9,454 nt of DNA, taken from positions 1-9,454 of the forward strand of contig CAYQUK010000015.1 in assembly GCA_964420875.1 (NCBI GenBank), given 5' to 3'. The stretch is from JAUPVO01 sp964420875. Lineage in GTDB: Bacteria > Patescibacteriota > Minisyncoccia > Phycocordibacterales > UBA5272. This document shows positions 1 to 5,670 of the stretch, piece after piece. Under the pieces are notes generated by a model. It saw only the letters and a list, made by a program, of their open reading frames with translations. It was not told the DNA's origin and did no database searches. The position numbers were made by a program, and so were the translations under genes. The number at the start of each line of letters is the position of its first letter. Positions within the stretch are counted from its first letter, which is position 1.

Positions 1-2
1 AC

Positions 3-614
3 ATCAGCGTTGAGAACTGGTCAAAGAATACTTACAATTTAAATACTAAAAAGGCGCTCGTATATAAAAATGGAAATATGAATTGGGTTAATGGCAACAT
101 GGGATCAGCTGTGACCATGCTTTATCCTACATCTATCCTCGTTGGTGACAACAGTAAATCAGAATCAATGGGTATAGTCTTCGCAGGTCAGGGACAAGAT
201 CAGGACACAGGTAGCAAGGTGATACATATAGGCAAGAACACTCGCTCAGTGATACGCAGTAAAAGTGTCAGTCGTGATGGAGGTATCTCAAACTACAGAG
301 GATTTGTCCAAGTTGCAAAGTCGGCTGATAACACTAGATCATTTGTGGCTTGTGACGCACTCATCCTCGATGGCAAATCGGTGTCTAACACTTGGCCGAT
401 GAATAAAATACAAAATAAAAATGCCGACGTTACGCATGAGGCGACAGTCGGCAAGATTGGTGATGAAGAGCTCCATTATTTGATGTCACATGGATTTACC
501 CGTGATGATGCGTATCGAGTGATAGTGGGAGGATTCGTTGGGGACATCATCCGCGCGCTGCCACTCGAGTACGCTGTCGAGTTCAACCGCCTCGTCGAGC
601 TTGAAATGAGCTAG
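3..614 (+). CDS. sufB: SufB, Fe-S cluster scaffold subunit (C-terminal part, open at the left edge)
   Basis: The reading frame enters the window already open (the first complete codon is at base 3) and gives 203 residues of the SufB beta-helix core and C-terminal helical region. SufB is the cytosolic scaffold that builds Fe-S clusters with SufC and SufD. Family landmarks seen are the ENWSKNTYNL segment at the start, GQGQDQDTG (fragment residues 62-70), YRGFVQV (98-104) and a Cys in ACDALIL (residue 117). That Cys aligns with the E. coli SufB Cys405 thought to receive sulfur, and THEATVGKIG (144-153) holds the conserved Glu. The C-terminus LPLEYAVEFNRLVELEM is typical, so the 3' end is intact. 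The stop TAG (612-614) overlaps the stop of the opposing small gene through a shared CTAG. The rest of the suf operon resumes at 1138 after an inverted pair of genes. Identity is very secure; total length is unknown. Confidence 0.97.
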   Translation: MSVENWSKNTYNLNTKKALVYKNGNMNWVNGNMGSAVTMLYPTSILVGDNSKSESMGIVFAGQGQDQDTGSKVIHIGKNTRSVIRSKSVSRDGGISNYRGFVQVAKSADNTRSFVACDALILDGKSVSNTWPMNKIQNKNADVTHEATVGKIGDEELHYLMSHGFTRDDAYRVIVGGFVGDIIRALPLEYAVEFNRLVELEMS

Positions 615-826
615 GTTTCGATAGTGATTCGTTTTAATTCGTAAGTGACACCGTCAATTTCAACTGCTTTAACTGGTGTTATGTAGGACTGGTCGTCTGA
701 CGCTTCGAAGTTGAGTCCTTTTCGAATTGTTTCAGCTGCTTCTTTGGTAGTAGAGTAACCACTTGTCACAGAAAAACCAAAGGCAGAAAAGCTGTACCGG
801 AAGATATCAACTAACCTAATATTCAC
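611..826 (-). CDS. Small hypothetical protein, 71 aa, second gene of an inverted pair inside the suf locus
   Basis: I do not recognise this family. The protein has 71 residues with a hydrophobic, aromatic N-terminal part (IFRYSFSAFGFSV, about residues 8-20) and a helical, charged middle. It ends in VKAVEIDGVTYELKRITIE, which looks like a beta-hairpin. No catalytic motif or convincing membrane helix is visible. The start is GTG at 826; an in-register AGGA lies 6 nt upstream and overlaps the TAG stop of the preceding 74-aa gene, so the two look translationally coupled with an 8-bp gap. The stop overlaps the sufB stop, tail to tail, with no terminator between. Only 1 of 7 Ile codons is ATA, unlike the suf genes, where about half are. 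It is probably a real gene because of the ribosome site and the coupling, but function is unknown. Confidence 0.6.
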   Translation of the reverse strand: MNIRLVDIFRYSFSAFGFSVTSGYSTTKEAAETIRKGLNFEASDDQSYITPVKAVEIDGVTYELKRITIET

Positions 827-834
827 ATTCTTTC

Positions 835-1059
835 CTATTCGTCTTGAAGTTGATTTGGTGGGGTTAGTGGCTTGAACAAACTATCAAATTTTTCAACAGA
901 GATAAAGTACTCTCCATTATGACGAACTAAAACCACCTCTCCATTTTCCTCAGACCAGAAACCAAAAACTTTTCCAGTCTTGATCTCGCGATAGCAGTCT
1001 CCTCGCTTGATCCCACGATCCACGAAAGGTGTTTGGTCTTCAAATATCAGTGTTGACAT
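835..1059 (-). CDS. Small hypothetical protein, 74 aa, first gene of an inverted pair inside the suf locus
   Basis: Unrecognised protein of 74 residues, acidic at its C-terminus. The pattern RGDCYREIKTGKVFGF (19-34), then VVLVRHNGEYFI and EKFDSLFKPL, resembles short SH3-like beta-barrel proteins common in phage and accessory DNA. These have a G-D-x-Y/W-R-x(3)-TGK opening and a closing Phe-x-x-x-Phe-x-x-Leu. That comparison is from memory and is only a fold-level guess. The ATG at 1059 has the best Shine-Dalgarno in the window (TTAAGGAG, ending 7 nt before the start) and a promoter-like TTGACA-17-TAGTAT upstream. The 71-aa gene follows after 8 bp. One of 4 Ile codons is ATA. Placement antisense to sufB and sufDSUCT suggests an inserted cassette. 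Its job is not evident from the sequence. Confidence 0.7.
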   Translation of the reverse strand: MSTLIFEDQTPFVDRGIKRGDCYREIKTGKVFGFWSEENGEVVLVRHNGEYFISVEKFDSLFKPLTPPNQLQDE

Positions 1060-1066
1060 GGTGTGT

Positions 1067-1074
1067 CTCCTTAA
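1067..1074 (-). promoter_or_regulatory. Strong Shine-Dalgarno of the 74-aa gene
   Basis: On the minus strand the sequence reads TTAAGGAG with 7 nt to the ATG at 1059. It fixes that start and is stronger than any ribosome site of the neighbouring suf genes. Among those, only sufU (AAGGA at 2907-2911) and sufC (AAGGA at 3265-3269) have a clear one. Confidence 0.75.
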
Positions 1075-1098
1075 GTGAAAATTCGGTTTCGGAACTGC

Positions 1099-1127
1099 TT
1101 TTCATACTACAACCAGTATGGTATAAT
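1099..1127 (+). promoter_or_regulatory. Promoter of sufDSUCT, extended -10
   Basis: TATAAT (1122-1127) is preceded by TGG (1119-1121), an extended -10. TTTTCA (1099-1104, 4 of 6 matches to TTGACA) sits 17 nt upstream. The expected start of transcription is about 1134, only 3-5 nt before the sufD ATG at 1138, and there is no Shine-Dalgarno. The mRNA would be almost leaderless. Confidence 0.65.
1103..1120. repeat. Inverted repeat between the opposed promoters (possible operator)
   Basis: CATACT (1103-1108) and AGTATG (1115-1120) are perfect inverted arms around a 6-bp spacer. The dyad lies in the spacer of both opposed promoters, where a dimeric repressor could block either one. It could also be a by-product of the overlapping -10-like sequences. 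No regulator is identified. Confidence 0.35.
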
Positions 1128-1132
1128 GTCAA
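1104..1132 (-). promoter_or_regulatory. Promoter of the 74-aa/71-aa pair
   Basis: On the minus strand a perfect TTGACA (1132-1127) is followed by exactly 17 nt and TAGTAT (1109-1104, 4 of 6 matches to TATAAT). Transcription would begin near 1097, giving a leader of about 37 nt that contains the TTAAGGAG site. It lies over the sufD promoter in the opposite direction. Confidence 0.6.
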
Positions 1133-1137
1133 TATAA

Positions 1138-1719
1138 ATGCAAAAGTACGGACTGAAAGTGTCTAGCCCATATGAAAAACTTGAAGAAAAGCTGATTCAC
1201 GCTGCTGGAGATATTATCCTGGCCGAGCCAGGCAGCTATCGTGTTGTCTGTGAAGGTGACACATATGTGCATCACAACATAATCAATAATCAGATCTCAA
1301 TAGTGTGCGAAAGTGCTGAAGATGATATCAAAATTGAGATAAAGGCGAGTGGCAAGCTGGGTACTGACGAGGTAGCGGACGTGTATCACAAGATAATCGC
1401 AAAACATAAAAACGTAAAGACAAATATCAATGCGCGTGGTGTGGTATCTGGAAACAGTAGAATAATATATCGCAGCTCACTCGCTGCTGATGAAAATGCA
1501 ACAGGGACAGGCAATCAATCCGGCAAGTTCATAATACTCGACAACACTGCCGAGGTGGATGCTGAGCCGTCACTCGATATATACAGCGACCTATTCCCAA
1601 CTGCGCATGCTATCGGTGTGTCTGGCATCAATGCCGAGAAGATGTTTTATATGCGTTCACAAGGCATGACAGAGGATGAAGCTAAAACTGAAATAGTTAC
1701 AGGATTCCTCAACAGTTAA
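1138..1719 (+). CDS. sufD: SufD-like Fe-S assembly protein, short form
   Basis: This is a 193-residue SufD-type partner of SufB in the SufBCD scaffold. The C-terminal half carries the family pattern: the IIYRSSL beta-helix strand (109-115), NTAEVDAEPSLDIYSDL (136-152), a conserved-position His in PTAHAIGVSG (His157), and the closing helix motif EKMFYMRSQGMTEDEA (167-182). The His aligns with the E. coli SufD residue (His360) at the SufB-SufD interface. SufD is normally about 420-440 residues, so the N-terminal helical domain and several beta-helix turns are absent; nothing suggests a frameshift or an upstream remnant. The ATG at 1138 is the first start after the promoter. sufS follows after 9 bp. 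Assignment to SufD rather than a second SufB rests on the missing sulfur-acceptor Cys and on gene order. Confidence 0.85.
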   Translation: MQKYGLKVSSPYEKLEEKLIHAAGDIILAEPGSYRVVCEGDTYVHHNIINNQISIVCESAEDDIKIEIKASGKLGTDEVADVYHKIIAKHKNVKTNINARGVVSGNSRIIYRSSLAADENATGTGNQSGKFIILDNTAEVDAEPSLDIYSDLFPTAHAIGVSGINAEKMFYMRSQGMTEDEAKTEIVTGFLNS

Positions 1720-1728
1720 TTTTAATAT

Positions 1729-2916
1729 ATGCACAAAGAAAACTTTTCAATATTTGATAATTATAAAGCAAAACATGAGAACGATCTCGTGTATCTCGAC
1801 ACGGCTGCGTCATCGCTGACTCCTGACTATGTGGTAGATGCTATGAGTGAGTATTATCTTAATTATCGCAGCAATATTGATCGTGGACTTTATCCATCAG
1901 CTGTAACAGCAACAGAGAAATATAATAACGCTCGTGAGATTGTTGCTAAGTTTTTCCATATTAACTCTGATGAGACAATATTTACTAGTGGCTCAACAGA
2001 TGCCAGCAATAAACTGATAAGAATGCTGGAGCAAAAGCTGACACCAAACAAAACACAAATCATTGCTTCAAAATGGTGTCATCACTCAGACCTTGTGCCA
2101 CTCCAAGAATTGGCAAAAAGAAATGGTTTAGAGATAGTTTTGGTAAATGATGAGAGTGAGTGTATAGAAAAAATAAATGAAAATACTTTTATTGTCAGCA
2201 TGCCGCTCGCGAGCAATGTAACTGGAAATATTTTCGATATTAAAAGTGTAGCTGCAGTGGCACATAAAGTGGGAGCGTATATGATAAGTGACATAACTGC
2301 GGCTGCGGGGCATATTGATATAGATTTGCATGATATAGACCCAGATGCTGCGTATATGTCAGCACATAAAATGTGTGGCCCGACAGGAGCGGGGATGCTG
2401 TATGTAAAGCGCGAGATATTGCGTGATATACAGCCAGTAACATTTGGTGGTGGTATGGTCTGGGAAGTAAATGAACAAAGTAGCACATACAGAAGTGACG
2501 TACGCGCTCATGAGTCTGGTACTGCTGGCATAGCGGAAATAATAGGATTTGCGGCCGCTGTGGAATATATAAATAAAAATAATATTTTAGACGAAAACAA
2601 AAAGATAAATATCGTTGTCGATTACGCCTTGAGAGAGCTGGGTAAAATAGAAGGTGTTAAGGTGTACAGTAAAAATGAAAACAATATTGGCATAGTTAGT
2701 TTTAATATTGAAGGTATACATCCACACGATATAGCTGAGGTGCTAGGCAGACACCATATAGCAATGCGTGCTGGGCATCACTGCGCACAGATAGCCATGA
2801 AAACATTGTCTGTACCAGCAACATGTAGAGTGAGTTTTTATTTTTATAACACTAATGCTGATGTGGATGCATTTATACTCGCATTAAAAGATGCTATTAA
2901 AATTCTAAGGAAATAA
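1729..2916 (+). CDS. sufS: SufS-type cysteine desulfurase
   Basis: PLP-dependent class V aminotransferase-fold enzyme that converts L-cysteine to alanine and leaves a persulfide on a catalytic Cys, feeding sulfur to SufU/SufB. It has 395 residues, close to the usual 400-410. Visible landmarks are LDTAASSLTP near the N-terminus, FTSGSTDASN (85-94), the paired His in WCHHSDLVP (118-119), the PLP lysine in SAHKMCGPTGAG (Lys214), the catalytic Cys in RAGHHCA (Cys352) and CRVSFYFYNT (366-375). This is the type II (SufS) arrangement. One oddity is that the PLP-pocket motif usually written D-G/A-A/T-Q reads D188-I-T-A191, so the conserved Gln is missing. No Shine-Dalgarno precedes ATG 1729, so translation is probably coupled to sufD. 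The stop is 2 bp before sufU. Confidence 0.96.
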   Translation: MHKENFSIFDNYKAKHENDLVYLDTAASSLTPDYVVDAMSEYYLNYRSNIDRGLYPSAVTATEKYNNAREIVAKFFHINSDETIFTSGSTDASNKLIRMLEQKLTPNKTQIIASKWCHHSDLVPLQELAKRNGLEIVLVNDESECIEKINENTFIVSMPLASNVTGNIFDIKSVAAVAHKVGAYMISDITAAAGHIDIDLHDIDPDAAYMSAHKMCGPTGAGMLYVKREILRDIQPVTFGGGMVWEVNEQSSTYRSDVRAHESGTAGIAEIIGFAAAVEYINKNNILDENKKINIVVDYALRELGKIEGVKVYSKNENNIGIVSFNIEGIHPHDIAEVLGRHHIAMRAGHHCAQIAMKTLSVPATCRVSFYFYNTNADVDAFILALKDAIKILRK

Positions 2917-2918
2917 TT

Positions 2919-3296
2919 ATGGATGAATTATATATAGACAACATACTAGATCATGCCAAGAATCCTCATAACAAATATGTGATGAGTGACTGTACATGTG
3001 TAGGTGATGGTCGCAACCCGTCATGCGGTGACACTTGCAAGCTGTATCTAAAAATAGCAGATGAGAAAATAGTCGAGACAAGTTTTGACGGTATAGGCTG
3101 TGCAATATCTCAAGCTGGTATGAGCATGATGACTGATAATCTTAAAAACAAATCTATACATGATGCAAAAAGTATGATGCCTGGGGATGTGTATGCGATG
3201 CTCGGCGTTCACATCAGTCCATCTCGTGCTGCATGTGCACTGCTATGTTATAATGCCCTCGAAGAAGGATTGAAGAATTATGCTGAAAATAAATAA
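2919..3296 (+). CDS. sufU: SufU/IscU-type Fe-S assembly protein
   Basis: A 125-residue U-type protein that accepts sulfur from SufS and passes it to the SufBCD scaffold, or holds a nascent cluster. The N-terminus LYIDNILDHAKNPHNK is typical. Ligand positions are Cys36 and Asp38 in NPSCGD, Cys61 in GIGCAIS and Cys106 in RAACAL. B. subtilis-type SufU has an insert of roughly 18 residues between the second and third Cys; here the gap is 45 residues, close to IscU (about 43). The residue before Cys106 is Ala, where IscU has His and SufU has Lys. Extra cysteines occur at 25, 27, 40 and 110. ATG 2919 has AAGGA at 2907-2911, and the last 17 bp overlap sufC. Operon context with SufS and SufC argues for a SUF role. 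Confidence 0.93.
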   Translation: MDELYIDNILDHAKNPHNKYVMSDCTCVGDGRNPSCGDTCKLYLKIADEKIVETSFDGIGCAISQAGMSMMTDNLKNKSIHDAKSMMPGDVYAMLGVHISPSRAACALLCYNALEEGLKNYAENK

Positions 3297-3948
3297 TCTA
3301 AATATAACACTGGACGAACTCGAGCTTATCAAAAAGGCTGATTTGGATATTGCTGCGAGAGAATTAATCTTGATAGAAGGCGAAAATGGTAGCGGAAAAA
3401 GTTCGCTCATTAAAGGGATATTCAAATATCCAGGATATACAATCTCTGCTGGAGAGATAATGTTGGATGACAAAGATATAACAAAGATGGAGGTCAACGA
3501 TATGGCTAAGCTTGGTTTTTATTTTGGTATGCAACATATACCAGAGATAGAGGGTATATCGACACTTTCATTTTTATACAAAGCTTATAAAAATCTAAAT
3601 CCAAATGCATTGTCGGTGTCTGAGTTTAAAAACAAACTCATGGAGGACTGTAAAAAGTTCGATCTAGATACTGAATTGTTGTCACGCGATCTAAATGTCG
3701 GATTCTCAGGAGGGCAGAAAAAGCAGGCCGATATGATGCATATCTTGGCACTACAACCAAAATACATTTTCCTCGATGAGCCAGATAGCGGGGTAGACAA
3801 AACTGCTGTAGAAAAAGTGTATGCAGTTATCGAGCATATGAGGTCACTCGGCTCTGCTGTAATACTTGTCAGCCATTCAAAAGAAGTGGAGAAGTTAAAA
3901 GCTGATAAGGTGTATGAAGTGAAAGAAAATATATGTCAGATAAAATAG
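3280..3948 (+). CDS. sufC: SufC, Fe-S assembly ATPase
   Basis: ABC-type soluble ATPase of 222 residues that binds SufB and SufD and drives their rearrangement during cluster assembly. The domain order is complete: Walker A GENGSGKS (34-41), Q-loop Gln85 in GMQHIPEIEG, signature FSGGQ (142-146) followed by KKQAD, Walker B IFLDEP (163-168), D-loop SGVD and the H-loop His199 in ILVSHS. The Q-loop and NVGFSGGQKK are characteristic of SufC rather than transporter ATPases, and no membrane partner is adjacent. Family members are about 245-255 residues, so this one is slightly short at the ends. The ATG at 3280 lies inside sufU (17-bp overlap), with AAGGA at 3265-3269. The last 16 bp overlap sufT, so sufU-C-T are tightly coupled. 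Confidence 0.97.
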   Translation: MLKINNLNITLDELELIKKADLDIAARELILIEGENGSGKSSLIKGIFKYPGYTISAGEIMLDDKDITKMEVNDMAKLGFYFGMQHIPEIEGISTLSFLYKAYKNLNPNALSVSEFKNKLMEDCKKFDLDTELLSRDLNVGFSGGQKKQADMMHILALQPKYIFLDEPDSGVDKTAVEKVYAVIEHMRSLGSAVILVSHSKEVEKLKADKVYEVKENICQIK

Positions 3949-4259
3949 AACAATTAACAAAAGAGATAGTAATAGAAAAGCTTAAGAATGTAATTGACCC
4001 GGAGCTTAATTTTGATATTGTAAAATTAGGATTACTTCGTGATGTGGAGATAGGTGAATATTTTGAGGAGCTAGGTGTTCATGAATATATTAAAATAACA
4101 ATGACGCTAACATCTCCAATGTGTCCATTTGTAGATACCATGATAGAGGATATAGAAAATAATATAGCGGAATTAGGTAAGGGTGAATGCCAGGTTGAGT
4201 TATCATTTGATCCACCTTGGGAATGCCCAGAGGATTTAAAATTGGAATTAGGTCTATAA
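3933..4259 (+). CDS. sufT: SufT-like MIP18/DUF59 family protein
   Basis: A 108-residue cytosolic protein of the MIP18 (DUF59) family, whose members help mature Fe-S proteins. Landmarks are VIDPELNFDIVKLGLLRDV (20-38) with the family's D-P-E motif, MTLTSPMCPF (57-66) with the conserved Cys, and the closing FDPPWEC. The length is normal for the family (about 100-110). The start ATG at 3933 overlaps the end of sufC by 16 bp, so it is probably expressed by translational coupling as the last gene of the suf operon. The hairpin terminator begins immediately at its stop. It could equally be named PaaD-like or DUF59, but position and length favour a SufT role. Confidence 0.9.
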   Translation: MSDKIEQLTKEIVIEKLKNVIDPELNFDIVKLGLLRDVEIGEYFEELGVHEYIKITMTLTSPMCPFVDTMIEDIENNIAELGKGECQVELSFDPPWECPEDLKLELGL

Positions 4260-4291
4260 AACAAAAACTCCCGACTGGGAGTTTTTGTTTT
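4258..4291. terminator. Bidirectional intrinsic terminator between sufT and dsbA
   Basis: ACAAAAACTCCC (4261-4272) pairs with GGGAGTTTTTGT (4277-4288) around the loop GACT, and flanking A and T residues extend the stem to 15 bp. The T tract on each strand serves both sufT (+) and the convergent dsbA-like gene (-). It starts inside the sufT stop region. Confidence 0.93.
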
Positions 4292-4302
4292 TCTATTAGA
4301 AA

Positions 4303-5031
4303 TTATTTTGCAAATTTTAATGCCTGATCTAATATAGCTTGAACGTATTTAATATCACGAGCACCATCTATACGAGCAAGTATGCGGTATCCAGAGTCAG
4401 TTTTGATCATTACTAATGAGTTCGGTGTTCCTGTTACTCCTACAGCTGAGCCGTCAGCGAGATCGTCTTGCACTTGCTGTGCGTATTTGCCACTACTTAG
4501 ACACTCGTTAAACTTTGTCGCATCTAGTCCTACTTTTGTAGCAATTTTTGGTAACTCAGCTGGATCTAGTCCATCATTCGCTGGAGTGTCGGTAAAGATG
4601 GTATCCAAATAGTCTCTGTAAGCTTTTTGCCCACCAAGCTCACGAGCGCAAAGTGTAGCTTCTGCTTCTTTAGGTGCTTTTAAGTGGAACGGTAATGGGT
4701 AATGTCTATATGCCATACCGATAGTAGAATATTTAGGGTCTACTTCTATTTTTGAGATAGTCTCTTCGTGGAATTTCTTACAGAATGGACATTCTGTATC
4801 TGAATACTGAACAAATATTACTTTGTTTTTAGTAGAACCCTGTGTAAACTCCTCATTTTTAAATTCTCTACCCATGAATATCTTGTCAGGGTCTACAAAT
4901 TCCGAGCTACCACCGGATCCACGCATTATATATGCACCAGCAAGTATAAATAATCCGATAATAACTGAACCTATTACTACCATTAGTATAGGGTTGTTTT
5001 TAATATGTGTATTGTGATCGTGTTTTTCCAT
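4303..5031 (-). CDS. Membrane-anchored DsbA-family thiol oxidoreductase
   Basis: Protein of 242 residues with a short basic/His-rich N-terminus, one hydrophobic anchor (about residues 14-36) and an outward-facing thioredoxin-fold domain. The active site is CPFC (81-84) in YSDTECPFCKKFH. The cis-Pro loop is GVTGTP (Pro203). Two more cysteines, Cys128 and Cys177, may form a structural disulfide. Such proteins introduce or shuffle disulfides in exported proteins; no DsbB or VKOR partner is in the window. I chose ATG 5031. A longer reading from TTG at 5055 would add 8 residues, but it would cover the apparent -10 and the start of the divergent gene. The -10-like TATACT ends 9 nt before this ATG and there is no Shine-Dalgarno. 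The gene converges on sufT across the shared terminator. Confidence 0.9.
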   Translation of the reverse strand: MEKHDHNTHIKNNPILMVVIGSVIIGLFILAGAYIMRGSGGSSEFVDPDKIFMGREFKNEEFTQGSTKNKVIFVQYSDTECPFCKKFHEETISKIEVDPKYSTIGMAYRHYPLPFHLKAPKEAEATLCARELGGQKAYRDYLDTIFTDTPANDGLDPAELPKIATKVGLDATKFNECLSSGKYAQQVQDDLADGSAVGVTGTPNSLVMIKTDSGYRILARIDGARDIKYVQAILDQALKFAK

Positions 5032-5035
5032 GTAC

Positions 5036-5049
5036 TCTAGTATACTAGA
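5036..5049. promoter_or_regulatory. Palindromic shared -10 region of the divergent dsbA-like and yciB genes
   Basis: TCTAGTATACTAGA is a perfect 14-bp palindrome. Read on either strand it gives TATACT (+ 5041-5046; - 5046-5041), 5 of 6 matches to TATAAT. Transcripts would start about 2-3 nt before yciB (ATG 5055) and dsbA (ATG 5031), so both would be near-leaderless. No good -35 is seen in either direction; those regions would fall inside the opposite gene. Confidence 0.5.
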
Positions 5050-5054
5050 TTTCA

Positions 5055-5621
5055 ATGAAAACTATACTCTGCTATGCCCGACTACTTGGAAAGATTTTCT
5101 TTGACTTTATACCTATAATTGTTTTCCTTGTAAGTTTTGAATTGCATCACAGATTTTATCAATCTACATTTTTATTAATCATATCTACGATATTGCTAAC
5201 TATTTATGTTTTAATAAAAGACAAACGTGTGCCTTATCTCGCACTGTTTATATGTTTTGAGACGACACTGTTCGGTTGGTTAACTATCAGACTTCATAAT
5301 CCTGATTTTTTACAAATAAGAGATACTTTGTATGACTTTGTTGTTGGTGGAGCTATAGTTTCGACCGCCATGATGGGGAGGCCTATTATCAAAAAGATGT
5401 TTAGTTATATGTTTATACTTGATGACAAAACTTGGATAAAATTATCATATAGTTGGGGATTTGTTTTTCTTGTGTTTGGTGTTTTCAATGAGATAGTCAG
5501 GCGCAATTTTAACGTCAGTACTTGGGTTGATTATAAAGGGGTCATAGCGGTTATTACTGTTGTCTATGGCGTGTATCTTTATTTTAAGTTTAGAGATAGA
5601 ACAACACTGAATTTCAAATAG
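5055..5621 (+). CDS. yciB: YciB/IspZ-family inner membrane protein
   Basis: Polytopic membrane protein of 188 residues with about six hydrophobic segments (roughly 12-30, 36-54, 59-77, 92-107, 130-148, 160-177). It matches the YciB (intracellular septation protein A, IspZ) pattern: FFDFIP near the N-terminus, TTLFGWLTIRLHNPDF (70-85), GRPIIKKMF (108-116), WIKLSYSWGFVF (127-138) and the NE...R...ST.WV..K stretch (145-161). E. coli YciB is 179 residues, so the length fits. In other bacteria the family is linked to envelope integrity, septation and elongation; the biochemical activity is unknown. The ATG is 23 bp from the divergent dsbA-like start with no Shine-Dalgarno, consistent with a leaderless mRNA. 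No terminator is seen before the atpB promoter. Confidence 0.85.
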   Translation: MKTILCYARLLGKIFFDFIPIIVFLVSFELHHRFYQSTFLLIISTILLTIYVLIKDKRVPYLALFICFETTLFGWLTIRLHNPDFLQIRDTLYDFVVGGAIVSTAMMGRPIIKKMFSYMFILDDKTWIKLSYSWGFVFLVFGVFNEIVRRNFNVSTWVDYKGVIAVITVVYGVYLYFKFRDRTTLNFK

Positions 5622-5638
5622 CAAAAAGTAACATTTTC

Positions 5639-5647
5639 TGTTATAAT
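5639..5647 (+). promoter_or_regulatory. atpB promoter, extended -10
   Basis: TGTTATAAT combines a TGn extension (5639-5641) with a perfect TATAAT (5642-5647), 17 bp after the yciB stop. No clear -35 is seen. The predicted start near 5654 leaves a leader of about 17 nt before ATG 5671, without a Shine-Dalgarno. Confidence 0.65.
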
Positions 5648-5670
5648 TGATAGCGATTTACATATTAAAT

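Noticed and set aside
611..1059. Toxin-antitoxin module identity for the inverted pair
   Set aside because: Size and layout would fit, but neither protein shows a known toxin fold motif or DNA-binding antitoxin motif, so I left them as unknown.
2082..2486. Long minus-strand reading frame opposite sufS (134 codons)
   Set aside because: It lies wholly inside sufS, has a composition expected from the reverse of an ABC of conserved codons, no ribosome site and no recognisable domain. Similar shadows at 2240-2488, 3243-3497, 3585-3800, 6030-6269, 7350-7616 and 8101-8373 were dropped for the same reason.
5032..5055. TTG start at 5055 for the dsbA-like gene
   Set aside because: It would include the palindromic -10 region and abut the divergent yciB start; ATG 5031 gives a normal short cytoplasmic segment before the membrane anchor.
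5647..5670. TTG start at 5647 for atpB
   Set aside because: It falls on the last base of a perfect extended -10; ATG 5671 is downstream of the expected transcription start.
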